Below are positions 1 through 8,312 of a DNA stretch of 47,982 nucleotides, one piece after another. The position numbers were made by a program, and so were the translations under genes. Origin of the DNA: Rhizobium sp. (lineage in GTDB: Bacteria > Pseudomonadota > Alphaproteobacteria > Rhizobiales > Rhizobiaceae); contig DPXQ01000107.1 in assembly GCA_003527225.1 (NCBI GenBank), forward strand, positions 1 through 47,982. The letters run 5' to 3'. The notes beneath the pieces were generated by a model. That model was given only the letters and a program-made list of their open reading frames with translations, ran no database searches and had not been told where the DNA came from. Positions within the stretch are counted from its first letter, which is position 1. Every line of letters begins with the position of its first letter.

Positions 1-23
1 TGGTAGTTGCGAAGTTCAGACAT
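1..23 (-). CDS. Start of a leftward gene cut by the window edge, possibly a Bax inhibitor-1 (YccA) family membrane protein
   Basis: Only the first seven codons are inside the window, reading MSELRNY. A good ribosome binding site (GAGGAAAC) lies directly upstream of the ATG at 23-21, which supports a real start. The N-terminus resembles the M-(S/A)-(D/E)-LRNYQ opening of rhizobial Bax inhibitor-1/YccA family membrane proteins. That match rests on seven residues and memory, so the product is tentative. The rest of the gene lies beyond the left edge. Confidence 0.4.
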
Positions 24-111
24 TGTTTCCTCTTTTCAAGCTCCGGAGTGAGTACGGTGTCGGGTTCATATCTCCCAGGCGCCGCTGCGAAGCTTCAGCA
101 TGCCTGCGCAT

Positions 112-140
112 AATATGAGGTTTTCCTCGGCGAGCGACAA
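112..140 (-). promoter_or_regulatory. Possible sigma-70 type promoter for the leftward gene at the left edge
   Basis: Read on the minus strand there is a TTGTCG hexamer (140-135), a 17-base spacer and CATATT (117-112), about 90 bases upstream of the start codon at 23. The spacing is ideal but the -10 match is modest, so this is only a candidate. Confidence 0.25.
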
Positions 141-217
141 GGCCTTCCGGTTCCAAAAAGAATGCTCCGGTATCCAAATCGTCTAACTCCGGCGCATTCT
201 CACGAAGATTTCATTTC

Positions 218-2764
218 TCAGAGTTCCCTCAGGAACGGGGCAGCCTTCTGTCCGAGGATATGCCAGGTTCCAGCCAAGCCGATTCCTATCGTGGTTGCCA
301 AGGACAAGATGATCGTCGTGGCCGCGACAGCGGGAAGGAAGGACGATGGCAAATTCATGATCTGGTTGACCACGAACCATGCCGCGACGCTACCGGCGAG
401 CAGGGCAAAGAGCGCCGTCGCGGCACCGAGCAGGAAATATTCGTAGGTGAAGGCGCGGATCAGCAGTGCGCGTGTGGCGCCGAGCGTCTTCAGGATAACC
501 GCGTCGTTGGTGCGTGCCCGGTTTCCAGCCGCCAATGCTCCTGAAAGCACCAGCACGGAAGCGATGAGGGCGATTGCCGCAGCCGCGCGTATCGCGGTCG
601 CAAGTTGCCCGACAAGGCGGTTCACGACATCGAGCGCATCTTTCACCCTGACGCTTGTAATCGTCGGGTAATTCTGGGTCACCGCTTTCAAGATAGCGGC
701 TTCATCGGCGGCTGTTGCGTCCGGATCTGTCAGTGTAGCAAGCCAGGCGTGAGGCGCTCCTGCAAAGGCGTTCGGCGAGAAGATCATGACGAAATTGATG
801 GAAAGGGATTCCCAATCCACCTTGCGAAAATTGGCTATCCGGGCGGTAATGTTTCGCCCGAGAACGTTCACTGTCACGGTGTCGCCGATCTTGAGACCAA
901 GTTCCTGGGCTTCCTCGGCGGAAAAGGAGACAAGGGGCTCGCCCGCATAGTCGGCTGGCCACCAGGCGCCTTCTGCAACGGATGCATTTTCCGGCAACTC
1001 TTGCGCGTAGGTAATGCCGCGGTCGCCGCGCAGAACCCAGCGTCCGCCGGCGGGCACGTCCATCTTTGCGACATCGTTGCCATTGAAGGCTAGAATGCGC
1101 CCCCGCAACATGGGTACCTCTTCCAGCTTGCCCTTGGGCGACTGACGGGCGAGAATGTCCCGAAATCCCTCTAGGTCCGTCTTTTGGATGTCCACAAAGA
1201 AGAAATTCGGCGCCCTTTCGGGAATGTTCCCGGCCAATTCGCGGCGCAGATTTCCGTCGATCAGGGCCAGCGCCACGAGAAGGGTCAGTCCCAATCCCAG
1301 GGAAAGGACGACGGGGGAGGTCAGCGCGCCGGGGCGGTGAATATTGCCGACCGCCAGCCGCAATGCCGCCGACGGTGGCCGTGGGCTCTTGCGCGCCGCG
1401 TAGGCGATCAGAACCGCGACGAGCCTCAAGACAAGAAATCCCGCGGCCATAGCCGCCAGGAAGATGGCGGCGATCCTGCGATCGTCCGCGGAGAAGATCG
1501 CAAGGGCAGCCAGCGCTGCAAGCGAAAGGCCCGTGGCGGCGATATAGGGCCAGGAAGGCCATCCGCGCGGTTCGAACCCCTGTTCGCGGAACAGCGCCGT
1601 CGCCGGTATCTCGCGTGCATGGCCAAGCGGAAGTATGGCAAAGGCCAGAGTTACGAGCATGCCGAACAGGGCTGCGAGGACCAATGCGCCCGGATACAGC
1701 GTCGGAGACGGCGAAACCGGCAGTATCTGCGCCAGATATTGCGTGGCAAGCATCGGTGCCACGGCACCGATCAACAGCCCGACAAGAATGCCGATGGTTG
1801 CGACCATCGCTATCTGGAACAGATAGACCATGACGACGACGGATGCCGGAGCGCCGAGGCATTTGAGCGTCGCGATCACGGTGCGCTTCGTATCCAGAAA
1901 GGCTCGAACGGCATTGGCCACGCCGACGCCGCCGACAATCAGCGCCGTCAGGCCGACAAGCGTCAGAAACTGGGAGAATCGAGTGATGTTTTCCGTCAGT
2001 GCCGGAGCCGCATGGTCGCTGGTTCGGATCGACCAGCCGGCATTCGGCAGGGTTTGCTGCGCCTTGTCCCGCAAGGCCGCGGGCGATAGTCCGGGATCTT
2101 TCAGCCGGATCTTGTAGGCATGTTCGACAAGACTGCCGGTTTCGACCAGCCCGGTGGTACGCAATGCCTCGAGGCTGGTCAGAATACGGGGTGCGAAACC
2201 GAACCCGTCCGAGATCGCATCCGGCTCGGCGATGATTGTTGCGGTTATGCGGAAACGCGACTTGCCGATGAGGATTTCGTCGCCAATGGATAGTCCGAGT
2301 CGTTCGAGCAATAGTGGCGCTGCTGCTGCTCCGTAAGTGCCCTCCTTTTCGCCGATGACTTGGCCAAGCGGCAATGCTGGTTCGGCTTCGAATGTCCCAT
2401 AGAGTGGATAGGCGCCATCGACAGCCTTGATTTCGACCAGCGACTGGTCGGAGCCGTCCGGCAATCTCGCCATCGAGCGCAGGACGGTAGAGACTGAAAC
2501 GGTACCTAGGTTCTCGAGGAAGCGCTTCTCTTCCGGCGAAGCCTCGCGATTGTTGAGTTCGAACCGTGCATCACCGGCAAGCAGCGTCTGTCCCTGGGAG
2601 GCGATCGATTGTGTGATCGAGGTCGACACGGAATTGATTGCCGCAATGGCGCCGGTCCCAAGCGCGATGCAGGCGAGAAAGATATAGAAGCCTCTGAATC
2701 CGCCTCGCAATTCGCGCATGGCAATCCTGAAGGCGACCGAGAGCCTGCGAACGAATCCGTTCAT
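218..2764 (-). CDS. FtsX-family ABC transporter permease (YbbP-like)
   Basis: Inner-membrane permease of an ABC complex of the YbbA/YbbP group, thought to move or extract lipids or lipoproteins rather than import solutes. The 848-residue protein has an N-terminal membrane helix near residues 26-48, a large extracytoplasmic region (about 50-260), an FtsX-type group of helices from about 266 to 450, a second periplasmic region, and a second FtsX block with three helices in the last 130 residues. This duplicated layout fits COG3127. Its ATG overlaps the stop of the ATPase gene by four bases (ATGA), so the two are probably translationally coupled. The divergent esterase next door is the usual partner of this exporter. 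The transported substrate cannot be read from the sequence. Confidence 0.9.
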   Translation of the reverse strand: MNGFVRRLSVAFRIAMRELRGGFRGFYIFLACIALGTGAIAAINSVSTSITQSIASQGQTLLAGDARFELNNREASPEEKRFLENLGTVSVSTVLRSMARLPDGSDQSLVEIKAVDGAYPLYGTFEAEPALPLGQVIGEKEGTYGAAAAPLLLERLGLSIGDEILIGKSRFRITATIIAEPDAISDGFGFAPRILTSLEALRTTGLVETGSLVEHAYKIRLKDPGLSPAALRDKAQQTLPNAGWSIRTSDHAAPALTENITRFSQFLTLVGLTALIVGGVGVANAVRAFLDTKRTVIATLKCLGAPASVVVMVYLFQIAMVATIGILVGLLIGAVAPMLATQYLAQILPVSPSPTLYPGALVLAALFGMLVTLAFAILPLGHAREIPATALFREQGFEPRGWPSWPYIAATGLSLAALAALAIFSADDRRIAAIFLAAMAAGFLVLRLVAVLIAYAARKSPRPPSAALRLAVGNIHRPGALTSPVVLSLGLGLTLLVALALIDGNLRRELAGNIPERAPNFFFVDIQKTDLEGFRDILARQSPKGKLEEVPMLRGRILAFNGNDVAKMDVPAGGRWVLRGDRGITYAQELPENASVAEGAWWPADYAGEPLVSFSAEEAQELGLKIGDTVTVNVLGRNITARIANFRKVDWESLSINFVMIFSPNAFAGAPHAWLATLTDPDATAADEAAILKAVTQNYPTITSVRVKDALDVVNRLVGQLATAIRAAAAIALIASVLVLSGALAAGNRARTNDAVILKTLGATRALLIRAFTYEYFLLGAATALFALLAGSVAAWFVVNQIMNLPSSFLPAVAATTIILSLATTIGIGLAGTWHILGQKAAPFLREL

Positions 2765-3474
2765 GCCGGCAGCCGCCCGGCAAACTTCCCGTAGACTGGT
2801 TCGTCGTCGGTGATCATGCCGGACATCACCCTGACCTGCCGCGAACAGCGAGCCGCAAGGGACGGATCGTGCGTCACGAGTACCAGTGTCGTGCCTCGTT
2901 CGGCCTGCTTGGCGAACAGGAGGTCGGCGATCTGGCTTCCGGTTTCGGTGTCGAGATTGCCGGTCGGTTCGTCGGCGATCAGGACTGCCGGTGAGGGGGC
3001 GAGTGCCCGGGCAATAGCCACGCGCTGCTGTTCGCCACCCGAAAGTTGGCCCGGATAATGGTTGAGCCTTTCGGCGAGACCGACCGCCTCCAATTCACGC
3101 CTCGCGGTCTCGAATGGGTTTCTCGCATTGGCCAGTTCGAGCGGCACGGCGACGTTTTCGAGCGCCGTCATGTTTGCGATCAAGTGGAAGGATTGAAATA
3201 CAATGCCGATATTGCGGCCGCGAAAATCGGCAAGCGCATCCTCTCCGAGACGGTGCAGGGCTGCGCCATTGACGGTGATCTCTCCACGGTCGAGTCGTTC
3301 CAACCCGGCGAGAACCATGAGAAGCGTCGATTTTCCCGACCCCGAAGGTCCGACGATGCCGACCGCCTCGCCCTCGCCGATGGTGAGGTCGATGCCCTTT
3401 AGCACATGGACGGAGGCTGCCGCGCTTCCAAGCGTTAGATCGGCCTTCTTCAGTTCGATAATGGTTTTTCCCAC
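2761..3474 (-). CDS. ABC transporter ATP-binding protein (YbbA-like)
   Basis: Cytoplasmic ATPase that powers the FtsX-type permease encoded immediately downstream. The 237 residues carry a complete nucleotide-binding domain: Walker [10 protein letters not shown] at 42-50, Q-loop glutamine near 94, signature LSGGEQQR at 144-151, Walker B with ADEP near 167-170 and H-loop histidine at 202. It belongs to the MacB/LolD/YbbA group (short ATPases that pair with FtsX-like permeases). The gene is first in a two-gene leftward operon and overlaps the permease start by four bases. A short divergent region of 85 bases separates it from the esterase gene. Confidence 0.92.
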   Translation of the reverse strand: MGKTIIELKKADLTLGSAAASVHVLKGIDLTIGEGEAVGIVGPSGSGKSTLLMVLAGLERLDRGEITVNGAALHRLGEDALADFRGRNIGIVFQSFHLIANMTALENVAVPLELANARNPFETARRELEAVGLAERLNHYPGQLSGGEQQRVAIARALAPSPAVLIADEPTGNLDTETGSQIADLLFAKQAERGTTLVLVTHDPSLAARCSRQVRVMSGMITDDEPVYGKFAGRLPA

Positions 3475-3559
3475 GCAAGCTCGCCCTATATATGAGTGTG
3501 TGCCTGCAAGACAGCTTTGAATGTCCGCCGCGGGCTCTGGTCAATTTAGGGAAGGCACG

Positions 3560-4213
3560 ATGAGATTTAAAGCAGTGATCACCTATTTCGCCGTCATGGC
3601 TTTCGGCCTTTCCATCTTCGGCAGTTCAATTCAGGCGAAGGACGGCGCACTGCAGATCGTCGGTTTCGGCGACAGCCTGATGGCCGGCTATCAGTTGCCG
3701 CAAGAAGATGCTTTGCCCGCCCAATTGCAGAAAGCCCTCACGGCAAAAGGCATCGATACCGTGATCGTCAATGCTGGTGTGTCAGGCGACACGAGCGCGG
3801 CCGGATTGGCGCGGGTCGACTGGTCGATTCCCGACGGCACGGATGGGGTCATTCTCGAGCTTGGCGCCAATGACGCCCTTCGCGGGATCGCGCCTGAAGA
3901 GACTGAAAAGAATCTCAAGGCAATTATCGGTCGGCTTCGTGATCGCGGAATAGAAGTTCTCCTCGTCGGCATGATCGCGCCGCCCAATATGGGGAGCGAC
4001 TATCGCGACCGGTTCAATCCGATCTACCAGCGGCTCGCCGATGAGTACGATCTGGCCTTCTACCCCTTCGTTCTCGATGGCGTAGTGACCGAGCCCGGCC
4101 TCAAGATCGAGGATGGGATGCATCCCAATGCCAAGGGAGTCGCGGTCATGGTCGAGCGCATGCTGCCCGCCGTGGAACGGTTCATCGGCAGTATTTCGTC
4201 TAACCCAAATTAG
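3560..4213 (+). CDS. Secreted GDSL/SGNH esterase (arylesterase, TesA-like)
   Basis: Periplasmic SGNH-fold hydrolase of the TesA/lysophospholipase L1 group, acting on thioesters, aryl esters or lysophospholipids. From the chosen start the protein has 217 residues with an N-terminal hydrophobic signal segment (about 5-25). The catalytic blocks are all visible: GDSL with Ser39, the glycine block in NAGVSGDT (71-78), LGANDA with Asn104, and DGMHPN with Asp185 and His188. The ATG at 3560 is preferred over an upstream in-frame start because it follows a GGGAAGG ribosome binding site and begins the signal peptide. The gene diverges from the YbbA/YbbP exporter genes, the same neighbourhood as tesA-ybbA-ybbP in enterobacteria, which suggests a shared envelope-lipid role. 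Confidence 0.9.
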   Translation: MRFKAVITYFAVMAFGLSIFGSSIQAKDGALQIVGFGDSLMAGYQLPQEDALPAQLQKALTAKGIDTVIVNAGVSGDTSAAGLARVDWSIPDGTDGVILELGANDALRGIAPEETEKNLKAIIGRLRDRGIEVLLVGMIAPPNMGSDYRDRFNPIYQRLADEYDLAFYPFVLDGVVTEPGLKIEDGMHPNAKGVAVMVERMLPAVERFIGSISSNPN

Positions 4214-4278
4214 GGGTTGCGCCGTTTTCCATTGCGTGATTCGCTGTTTGTATCTGCAAGAGATTCGGGGAGCTCGCC

Positions 4279-4872
4279 ATGCCGAGATTATTCACTGCCC
4301 TCGAAATTCCGCGCAATGCGGCCATGAGCCTGTCACTGCTGCGGGGCGGACTTCCAGGAGCCCGTTGGATCGATGTGGAGAATTATCACATCACATTGCG
4401 ATTCATCGGCGATGTCGACGGACGAACGGCGGATGAGATCGTCGACCGCCTCGATCGCATCGACCGGCCGGAATTCTCCTTGAGCCTCAGCGGCATCGGG
4501 TCGTTTGGATCGAAGAAGCCACACTCGATCTGGGCCGGTGTATCGCCGGCGCATGAGATGTACGCCCTGCAGGCGGAGATTGAACGCATCTGCCAGCGCA
4601 TCGGCCTTCCGCCTGATCCACGAAAGTTCACGCCGCATGTGACGCTCGCCCGGCTGAAAGCCTCCCGCGTCGACGATGTCGTGCGTTATCTGGCGGGGCG
4701 CGGTGACTTCCATACGGCACCGTTTACGGTTTCCCGCTTCGTTCTGCTGTCATCCAAAGAATCGGTTGGCGGTGGGCCCTATCTTACCGAAGAAGTGTTC
4801 CCGCTTCATGAGGTTCGTTCGGCGGCGAGCTTCTCGATCAGGGACGTGCAACCCGCAAAAAGCATGTTGTAA
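4279..4872 (+). CDS. thpR: RNA 2',3'-cyclic phosphodiesterase (2H phosphoesterase)
   Basis: Member of the 2H phosphoesterase superfamily; ThpR/LigT opens 2',3'-cyclic phosphates on RNA ends. The 197-residue protein has both catalytic HxT motifs, HIT at 37-39 and HVT at 120-122, in the usual spacing, and the N-terminal PRLFTALEIP strand typical of the family. A GGGGAG ribosome binding site lies upstream of the ATG. The 3' end runs 67 bases into the convergent phosphatase gene on the other strand, so the two C-termini share DNA. The biological substrate in bacteria is not well settled. Confidence 0.92.
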   Translation: MPRLFTALEIPRNAAMSLSLLRGGLPGARWIDVENYHITLRFIGDVDGRTADEIVDRLDRIDRPEFSLSLSGIGSFGSKKPHSIWAGVSPAHEMYALQAEIERICQRIGLPPDPRKFTPHVTLARLKASRVDDVVRYLAGRGDFHTAPFTVSRFVLLSSKESVGGGPYLTEEVFPLHEVRSAASFSIRDVQPAKSML

Positions 4873-5285
4873 ACGATCTCGAAGCCCTTCGGACCACCAT
4901 AGTAGGGATCTGGAACGTCGACTTCCTGACTAGTTGCGTAGCTGTCGAAGAGATGCACCTTGGCCAAGACGCTCGGGGATGCCATTCGTCGCAGATCCCT
5001 GAGGTTGTTCCGGTCCATGGCAAGGATGAGGGCAAAACGGTCAAAATCATCCTGCTCGATCTTTCGGGCGCGCTGGGCAGAAATATCGATGCCGTGTTCG
5101 GCAGCGATACGCACGGACCGGGGATCGGGCGGGGACCCCGCATGCCAGGCGCCGGTGCCGGCGGAATCGACCGGGTAGAGTCCGCCATTGCCTGTCTTGT
5201 CCGCCAGTTCGCGGAAAATTCCTTCGCCGAGCGGCGAGCGGCAAATGTTTCCTAGACAGACGAAAAGGACCGGATGGGTCTTCAT
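4806..5285 (-). CDS. Low-molecular-weight protein tyrosine phosphatase
   Basis: Cytoplasmic phosphatase that dephosphorylates protein tyrosines or related small substrates. The 159 residues open with the P-loop signature VCLGNICRS (Cys10 nucleophile, Arg16), and the general acid Asp126 is in the DPYYGG loop; both are intact and the length is normal for the family. The open frame extends far upstream, but the ATG at 5285 places the P-loop at the standard position near residue 10. The last 67 bases overlap the 3' end of thpR on the opposite strand. It stands alone with no exopolysaccharide genes nearby, so a Wzb-like role is not suggested by context. Confidence 0.93.
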   Translation of the reverse strand: MKTHPVLFVCLGNICRSPLGEGIFRELADKTGNGGLYPVDSAGTGAWHAGSPPDPRSVRIAAEHGIDISAQRARKIEQDDFDRFALILAMDRNNLRDLRRMASPSVLAKVHLFDSYATSQEVDVPDPYYGGPKGFEIVYNMLFAGCTSLIEKLAAERTS

Positions 5286-5462
5286 GTTCTTGTTCCTCGG
5301 GGCGAAGGAGTAGGAGTGGCATCGGAATATGGTAAACCCTGCCGCTTCGCAATCGCCAAGCACTCGAGTGGTTGAGGTCATCGGCCGTGTTGCTCGCTGA
5401 TCACGAGGAATTGAATTCCGGCGGCAAATTCCCATATCGTTTTCAAACCGTGAGGATGAGCG

Positions 5463-5849
5463 ATGGACGATATCAAGATTGGCGAAATTCTGCTGCCTGG
5501 CGACGAAGAGACGCAGGAGCGTCAGGAGAACGTCGTGCGGACGAAATTCTGGCCGACCATGAAGAAGGCCATGCGCCAACTGCCCTTCGGCCGTGACGTG
5601 GTGGCGGCCTATTATTGTGCCACGGACCGGCAGACGCCTTTGCGCGTGCGTGGCATACTGCTTGCCGCACTCGGCTATTTTGTCCTGCCCTTTGATGCCG
5701 TCCCGGATGTGCTTGCCGTGGTCGGCTTCACCGACGATATTGCGGTACTCACGACCGCAATCGCGCTGATCAATAGCCATATCCGCGAGCGGCACTACGA
5801 GGCCGCTGACAGGGCGCTTGCTGATGCGCCGGGAGCGCAACGGGACTAG
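5463..5849 (+). CDS. DUF1232 (YkvA family) membrane protein
   Basis: A 128-residue protein of the DUF1232/YkvA family, whose function is unknown. The family core is visible at about residues 59-107: a hydrophobic stretch with LGYFVLPFDAVPD followed by a TDDIAVL segment that probably forms a second helix. The ATG follows a GAGGATGAG ribosome binding site. The gene lies between the divergent phosphatase gene and an IalB-like gene and does not appear to be in an operon with either. Confidence 0.85.
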   Translation: MDDIKIGEILLPGDEETQERQENVVRTKFWPTMKKAMRQLPFGRDVVAAYYCATDRQTPLRVRGILLAALGYFVLPFDAVPDVLAVVGFTDDIAVLTTAIALINSHIRERHYEAADRALADAPGAQRD

Positions 5850-6163
5850 GGAAAGGTGCTTGGGGTTACGTTTGCCTTGGCCGGCCGATGCCTGACGGTC
5901 ATATCGTCGGCAAATCACAAACAGCCAAACTCTTGCCGGATTTGTTCTATTCTAGATCGGTTTGCTGGGATGACCCAGAATGGAAAATCATTCGTCTCGA
6001 TCAGGATCTGGGTTATTTGACTGGGAATAGCGCCTCCGGTCACAAGATTGGATGCGCGTTGACGGTTTGGTAACGTAAATTAAGTCAAACTGAATCAGGT
6101 TTTAATGATCAAGGCCCGGCCCACCGGCATGGGCGATGGACGGAAAACAACCGGCAGGACAAC
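5850..6163. other. Intergenic region of 314 bases with no recognisable gene
   Basis: This stretch is more AT-rich than its neighbours and separates the DUF1232 gene from the IalB-like gene. A 61-codon open frame at 5888-6073 has no ribosome binding site and no family resemblance, so I do not call it. The segment probably holds the promoter of the IalB-like gene, but no clear -35/-10 pair stands out. Confidence 0.5.
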
Positions 6164-6667
6164 ATGTTTGTAAGAAGTACCGCAACCGCATTGGCAATCA
6201 TGCTGGCAAGCAGTGGCATTGCTGCCGCACAATCGCCGACCCGCATCGAACAATTCAAGGCGTGGGGCGCATATTCCTACAAGTCGAACGGCGGAACAGT
6301 CTGCTATGTGCTATCGGTCCCGACAGCCAAGGAACCCGCTTCCGTCAATCACGGCGATATCTTTTTCATCGTGTCACAGCGTCCGGGGCAGAACATTTCC
6401 TACGAGCCCCAGGCGATGATGGGTTACACTCTCAAAGAAGGTTCGAAGGTGAATGTCACGATCGATTCCAAGAATTTCGTGATGTTCACGAAGGACACTG
6501 CCGCGTGGGTCGAGAATGCTGCCGAAGAGCCGGCACTCGTGGCAGCCATGAAAAGTGGTTCGACGATGACCGTGAAGGCAACCTCGGGACGCGGCACCAA
6601 TACCTCGTATAGCTATTCGCTTTCGGGTATCTCAGCTGCTCTCAAGAAGATCGAGAACTGCAAATAG
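6164..6667 (+). CDS. IalB-like (invasion-associated locus B family) periplasmic protein
   Basis: A 167-residue exported protein of the IalB family, named after a Bartonella protein linked to erythrocyte invasion but widespread in non-pathogenic rhizobia with unknown role. A signal peptide covers residues 1-22 with cleavage predicted after AAA. Two cysteines remain, Cys47 in GGTVCYVLS and Cys166 at the very end, and could form a disulfide. The family pattern of a QRPG region (about 76) and a repeated-strand, serine/threonine-rich C-terminal half is present. It appears to be a single-gene unit followed by a hairpin. The name should not be taken as evidence of pathogenicity. Confidence 0.85.
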   Translation: MFVRSTATALAIMLASSGIAAAQSPTRIEQFKAWGAYSYKSNGGTVCYVLSVPTAKEPASVNHGDIFFIVSQRPGQNISYEPQAMMGYTLKEGSKVNVTIDSKNFVMFTKDTAAWVENAAEEPALVAAMKSGSTMTVKATSGRGTNTSYSYSLSGISAALKKIENCK

Positions 6668-6719
6668 TCCTCCGGCGGCGCTCACTGAGTGCCTCGGCCG
6701 AGATTGCGACGTCTCCATA

Positions 6720-6739
6720 GGCTGGCGCCAGCGCCAGCC
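6720..6739 (+). terminator. Candidate terminator after the IalB-like gene
   Basis: A perfect 8-bp stem, GGCTGGCG (6720-6727) and CGCCAGCC (6732-6739), closes a four-base loop and is followed by TGTTTC. The U-rich tail is short, so it could be a weak terminator or a 3'-end stabilising hairpin. Confidence 0.55.
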
Positions 6740-6907
6740 TGTTTCATATTTGCAGCTCGCCCATCGGCAAAGGCTCGTAAACCAGCATATTCAAGGTGAC
6801 GTCCTTCGGTTTTGGTGCTAAAGGGCCGCCCGTGAGCCGATATGTTTCGGGGCTGAATGTTCCCGTCCGGTTTGATTTTCTAAGTTATGCATGGCCAATC
6901 CAATCTC

Positions 6908-6935
6908 CGTCTCACGATCGGAGGAGACGTTTTTT
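6908..6935 (+). terminator. Terminator-like hairpin in the rlmN leader, possible attenuator
   Basis: CGTCTC (6908-6913) pairs with GAGACG (6924-6929) and is followed at once by six T residues (6930-6935), the form of an intrinsic terminator. It ends only 20 bases before the rlmN start codon. An overlapping alternative stem, CTCCG (6905-6909) with CGGAG (6919-6923), is mutually exclusive with the first. The arrangement resembles an attenuator, though the stem is short and function is inferred. Confidence 0.45.
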
Positions 6936-6955
6936 GGTCTGCGAGGTGACATGAT

Positions 6956-8194
6956 ATGGCTGTAGTGGATGCTGTAATTGCGCGGAACATCAAGGGGCCG
7001 GGTGCTCCGGTCCAGGACGGGCTCTCGGGCAAGCCGTCGCTGATCGGGCTTGCACGCGATGAGCTCGGCGCGCTTCTGCGCGACAAGGGTGTTCCCGAAC
7101 GGCAGGTCAAGATGCGGGTCAGCCAACTCTGGAACTGGCTGTATGTGCGCGGCGTCTCGGATTTCGATGCCATGGCCAATGTATCCAAGGATATGCGCGA
7201 GATGCTGAAGGACAACTTCACCATCGCACGGCCGGAGATCGTAGAGGAGCAGGTTTCCAACGACGGAACCCGCAAATGGCTTTTGCGGTTCCCGCCGCGT
7301 GGTGCCGGGCGCCCGGTCGAGGTGGAAACCGTCTATATTCCGGAGGAGGGCCGCGGAACGCTTTGCGTTTCGAGCCAGGTCGGCTGCTCGCTCACCTGCT
7401 CATTCTGCCATACGGGCACACAGAAACTTGTGCGCAACCTCACATCCGAGGAGATCCTGTCGCAGCTCCTTCTGGCACGCGACCGGCTCGGTGATTTCCC
7501 GGATCGTGACGCGCCGGTCGGTACGATGATGCCGGCCGAGGGTCGCAAGATCACGAACATGGTGATGATGGGCATGGGTGAGCCGCTATACAATTTCGAG
7601 GAAGTGAAACGCGCCTTGCTGATCGCCTCGGACGGCGACGGCCTGTCGTTGTCCAAGCGGCGGATCACGCTTTCGACCTCGGGCGTGGTACCGGAAATCT
7701 ATCGCACCGGCGAGGAGATAGGAGTGATGCTCGCGATCTCGCTCCATGCCGTGCGGGACGACCTGCGCGACATGCTAGTCCCAATCAACAAGAAGTATCC
7801 GCTGAAGGATCTGATCGCTGCCTGCCGTGCCTATCCCGGACTGTCGAATGCACGCCGGATCACCTTCGAATATGTGATGCTGAAGGATATCAACGACAGT
7901 CTCGAGGACGCCAAAGGGCTCGTGCAGTTGCTCAAGGGCATTCCGGCCAAGATCAACCTTATCCCGTTCAATCCGTGGCCGGGCACCAATTATCAGTGTT
8001 CGGACTGGGAGCAGATCGAGAAGTTCGCCGATTTCATCAATGCGGCCGGCTATGCCTCACCGATCCGCACGCCGCGCGGGCGCGACATCCTCGCCGCGTG
8101 TGGACAGCTGAAATCGGAATCGGAGCGCATGCGCAAGACCGACCGCCTGGCCTTCGAGGCGATGATGATTGCCAATCATGGTGAGGACGACTGA
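6956..8194 (+). CDS. rlmN: 23S rRNA (adenine2503-C2)- / tRNA (adenine37-C2)-methyltransferase RlmN
   Basis: Radical SAM enzyme that adds a methyl group to C2 of A2503 in 23S rRNA and of A37 in some tRNAs, improving translational accuracy. The 412 residues include the cluster-binding CxxxCxxC motif at Cys144, Cys148 and Cys151. The conserved mechanistic cysteine near the C-terminus is Cys382 in LAACGQL, and Cys137 sits in the GTLCVSS segment before the cluster motif. The GMGEP motif of the radical SAM core is present in MMGMGEPL. The N-terminal 30 residues are a longer extension than in E. coli, common in rhizobia. The start follows GAGGTGA. A terminator-like hairpin lies in its leader. Confidence 0.97.
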   Translation: MAVVDAVIARNIKGPGAPVQDGLSGKPSLIGLARDELGALLRDKGVPERQVKMRVSQLWNWLYVRGVSDFDAMANVSKDMREMLKDNFTIARPEIVEEQVSNDGTRKWLLRFPPRGAGRPVEVETVYIPEEGRGTLCVSSQVGCSLTCSFCHTGTQKLVRNLTSEEILSQLLLARDRLGDFPDRDAPVGTMMPAEGRKITNMVMMGMGEPLYNFEEVKRALLIASDGDGLSLSKRRITLSTSGVVPEIYRTGEEIGVMLAISLHAVRDDLRDMLVPINKKYPLKDLIAACRAYPGLSNARRITFEYVMLKDINDSLEDAKGLVQLLKGIPAKINLIPFNPWPGTNYQCSDWEQIEKFADFINAAGYASPIRTPRGRDILAACGQLKSESERMRKTDRLAFEAMMIANHGEDD

Positions 8195-8214
8195 GCGACG
8201 AGGCGAATCGACTC

Positions 8215-8257
8215 TTCACGATAATTCATTGACACTCAATCGGGTCGTGAATTGATT
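8215..8257 (+). promoter_or_regulatory. Possible promoter/operator region of the ABC importer genes
   Basis: A consensus -35 hexamer TTGACA (8229-8234) is followed after 17 bases by the weak -10 candidate TTGATT (8252-8257). The -35 element lies between the arms of a 7-bp inverted repeat, TTCACGA (8215-8221) and TCGTGAA (8245-8251), which could be a repressor site. No regulator gene lies next to it, so this is suggestive only. Confidence 0.3.
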
Positions 8258-8312
8258 TCCGGCTCGGCCTTTCCTAAGACAATCAGTTGTATCCCAACAA
8301 TTGGAGGCATCC

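Noticed and set aside
5888..6073. A 61-codon open frame in the 314-base gap before the IalB-like gene
   Set aside because: There is no ribosome binding site, the composition is not coding-like and no similarity was recognised.
6164..6667. Virulence (invasion) gene
   Set aside because: The IalB family name comes from Bartonella; homologues are common in non-pathogenic rhizobia and nothing nearby suggests virulence.
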